From NCBI GenBank assembly GCA_914767715.1, contig OU612065.1:15748001-15812000 (forward strand): DNA of 64,000 nt. Reading direction: 5' to 3'. Every line of letters begins with the position of its first letter. The first letter of the stretch is position 1. The DNA comes from Membranipora membranacea. Lineage: Eukaryota > Bryozoa > Gymnolaemata > Cheilostomatida > Membraniporidae. Positions 61,709 to 64,000 of the stretch are shown one piece after another. The translations under genes were made by a program, and so were the position numbers. The notes below the pieces were generated by a model. The model ran no database searches. It was not told the origin of the DNA and was given only the letters and a program-made list of their open reading frames with translations.

Positions 61709-61866
61709 GTAGGAAAACATAGTTTTTCTTGCAACGAGAAGCTTAAAAAATCTTCTGGGTGAAGGAAGCTGAGAAAAGGGAGGAAAGAGGGAGATAGGGA
61801 GGAGGTGGAAAATACCCCTAAAAACTGGGAGGCTCCCTACCAAAGAGGGAGACTTGTCGGGTATGG
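61709..61866 (-). repeat. Dispersed repeat family R1, copy 2
   Basis: This is the reverse-complement counterpart of 2688-2840, with conserved blocks GACAAGTCTCCCT, TTGGTAGGGAG, CTCCCAGTTTTTA and GTTTTCCTACC in order. The opposite orientation and 59-kb distance mark it as an interspersed family. Confidence 0.75.
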
Positions 61867-62239
61867 CCACACCATTCAAAAAGATGAGTGATGACCGAAG
61901 TTCCGTGGATCAAGCTATTTTCTTGGGATGTGCTTAGTTGAAAATATAAATTTGTCGATCAGAAAGCCTGGCTGAAACAGTGCAATCTGACACGACATCG
62001 GAATGGGTGCATTAATAGGGAAAAATTGACTGAAAGACAGGAAGTTTACTTGAAATGTAATTGAAAATTTATATCCGAGATCTCATCAAATTTGAGTTCG
62101 AATTAAGGGAATGTAATGTAAGCCTTAAAAAAATGAAAAAAAATTTTTGCATCAGCTTATTTATATTCATTGGGAGCAGCGTAAAACACCTGCTGATTCT
62201 AATCATCTCTACTTGCGTTACTTACAGCTTAATGTTAAG

Positions 62240-63577
62240 ATGCTGAAGCGCAAAGCAGAAGCTGGTGGTGATCATTTACACGACTTGCCCACAAAGCGCT
62301 CTCAACCTCTAAGTAATGACCTAGATGTAGCAGGTAAGATAAAATTGTTTCTGCCACCGGAACACAATTATCCAATTAACTTGTGGAAAACTTACAAGCT
62401 GTCTCTTCCAGTTAGGCTGTGGATCCTTTACCTGAGGCATTGGGGAAAAACCCAAAATGCTACATCAAATGTATTAGTAAACTTGATGAAACAAAAAGTG
62501 GAAACTTTTTTGCTAGCATATTTTCAGCTTTGAATATATAATATTTTTATCAGGATGTCTCTCCTTTTAAAAATTGCATAAAACATTTCTAGGAAGTTCA
62601 AAGATGATGCCAATAAATGGTACAGGAAAACTAAGTGAACAAACTGATCAGACTAATTCAAGGGATCAACCAGCCGTGGTGAGTAAAAATGCATGTACAC
62701 AACAATATAAGTGGAAAAAAACATTTCAAGTGTGAAATGCAGAATCTTATGTGCAAATGTTTCATTATCGAACACATTACATGTTGAATTTGTAAACTAC
62801 CTAGATCAAATATAATTGATGGCGTTAATTGGTGATGCTAACACCTTCCGATGGATACGTTTCTAGAGTCCAAAGCTACCTTTCACAGCGCCACTACTTA
62901 GTTCAGCTAACACCTTGGAAGAGGAAAGTTTCGCTCCTAAAGTCACTGTGACCGGGCCACCAGATGATGATAGCGGTAGAGAAGCGAGTGATGTAGATGG
63001 CTCCTGCTCTACTAATCCTAACCCTCTTATAGAGGCTGGCTCAGATGCAGACTCAGATAGCAGCTCGGATGATGAGCCAGGAGAAAACAAATGGCTCCCA
63101 ATCGCTGGTAGGATATAATATATTCCTATATCAATCATTTAACTGAACAATCATGTTACCCACTTAAGGTTTTTTTCCATTGCTGGGACAGCCAAATCTA
63201 AGACATCTCAAGTTTGAAGAATTTATGTTTGATAAGTCTGCCCTGAAATCAAACCCAGCCACAGTCTTGCTCCATGAGGTAAAATTCAGATGTTATTTCT
63301 TTGTAAACTTTAGCATTGAATATTTATCACAGGGCCGATGTCTTGGGTTCAGCGCCAGATGATGGAAGGTAAAGATCCCCGTGTAATTCTCAATGAGATT
63401 CTACCTAGCGGTACATCGATACCAGATGGTGTACATGATGTCATGCTTTGGAAGATCATAGTATCAATACTATCTGAACCGCCCAAGCGCAAGAAACTAG
63501 ACTCTGTGAACACAATGAATGATCTTATAGAGCTAATAAAGAAATGCTCAAACATCATTGTACTGACTGGTGCTGGG
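62240..63577 (+). CDS. SIRT1: SIRT1 NAD-dependent deacetylase, N-terminal exons (3' end outside window)
   Basis: SIRT1 removes acyl groups from lysines of histones and transcription factors in the nucleus, consuming NAD. Four coding exons in consistent phase (62240-62333, 62593-62678, 62867-63107, 63333-63577) give 222 residues. The start encodes MLKRKAEAGG with a basic nuclear-localisation-like stretch. Exon 3 is Ser/Asp-rich (SDADSDSSSDDEPGENKW). Exon 4 is diagnostic: GPMSWVQRQMMEGKDPRVIL, LWKIIVSILSEPPKRKK, then the opening of the NAD-binding Rossmann fold, KKCSNIIVLTGAG. The next exon should begin with GVS and the IPDFRS motif. The catalytic His and zinc ribbon lie beyond the window. Confidence 0.95.
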
Positions 63578-64000
63578 GTAAGCTGTTTAGAAGATTCCAT
63601 CCTTTACATGCATTTTAACTTACCAATAAGTCTTTCCCATATGCCTCACTACAAACTCAAATTCAATCTAGATAATTATCCTAATTTTTAGTGGTTTGAA
63701 TGAAACTTTTTTGAGTTGTCTGCTCACACTTTTGAACAGTACGCATGGTGTCGGTGATGTCTGTATGTATGAAGATGCTGTGAGCTACTGTACAATATTA
63801 CTATTCCACACTACTTCCAATGCAGAGTCTCAATTCGGAGTCGCATGATGTGCTATATTGATAACAATCACATGTAAAAAAATATACTAACTCTTGTGAT
63901 CTTGACTAAGATGTGTAGATCACCGATAAAGTAGGCTATGACTACCACGAACCGTATGCTGATGCTGTAATGTAAGGGTATTTATTCATCCTCTGCAACT
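63578..64000. other. SIRT1 intron, no exon seen
   Basis: The donor follows the GAG of the Rossmann motif. The remaining 423 bp contain no recognisable SIRT1 exon. Confidence 0.6.

Noticed and set aside
63180-63282. Possible SIRT1 exon with acceptor and GTAAAA donor
   Set aside because: In the required phase it meets a stop, and joining 63107 to 63333 gives the expected SIRT1 sequence.
1-64000. CRISPR array, biosynthetic cluster, phage or bacterial operon
   Set aside because: All recognisable genes are intron-containing animal genes. The only regular array is a short-unit tandem repeat without spacers.

Overview
This is a piece of a nuclear genome from an invertebrate animal. It is AT-rich, and its genes are split into many short exons with GT-AG introns of roughly 100-1200 bp. 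There are no bacterial features: no operons, Shine-Dalgarno sites or CRISPR arrays. The gene set (NPC1, BBOX-type dioxygenase, trans-sulfuration enzyme, FADS6, WDR6, PIGV, SLC35D, SIRT1) is animal-wide, and the repeats (tRNA-derived SINE, CR1/Jockey-type LINEs, fold-back MITEs) fit a marine invertebrate. I cannot assign a phylum.

Layout: (1) 509-1877 (+), last four exons of NPC1. (2) 4295-6775 (+), NPC1-like luminal-domain exons that end in a stop, apparently a truncated tandem paralogue. (3) 8216-11921 (+), complete six-exon gamma-butyrobetaine dioxygenase-like gene behind a TATA box. (4) 13936-16511 (+), complete five-exon PLP enzyme of the cystathionine/methionine gamma-lyase family. (5) 16985-20190 (-), complete four-exon FADS6, convergent with gene 4. 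(6) 24053-25072 (-), last exon of an unrecognised acidic, Ser-rich protein. (7) 26.5-31.7 kb, repeat-rich: hairpin, SINE, LINE fragment, TA microsatellite and a nearly full LINE broken by two frameshifts. (8) 32503-39743 (+), complete 19-exon WDR6. (9) 40157-42411 (-), complete five-exon PIGV. (10) 43.0-44.9 kb, a second LINE carrying a fold-back element with an 8-bp target duplication. (11) 45258-55924 (+), complete ten-exon SLC35D nucleotide-sugar transporter; one intron holds a tandem array of about 3.8 kb. (12) 57479-58889 (+), small secreted Cys-rich protein. (13) 62240-63577 (+), first four coding exons of SIRT1, which runs off the window.

The genes are unrelated housekeeping or metabolic loci (sterol export, carnitine synthesis, sulfur amino acids, lipid desaturation, tRNA methylation, GPI anchors, nucleotide-sugar transport, deacylation). 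I see no dedicated gene cluster. Exon limits were set by hand from splice sites. For seven complete or starting genes the joined exons keep frame throughout and match the family lengths.

The most notable structural observations are: splice acceptors 1-41 nt upstream of the start codon in nearly every gene; the very large 6/12/36-bp array inside SLC35D; the NPC1 fragment next to NPC1; and three families of inverted-repeat elements.
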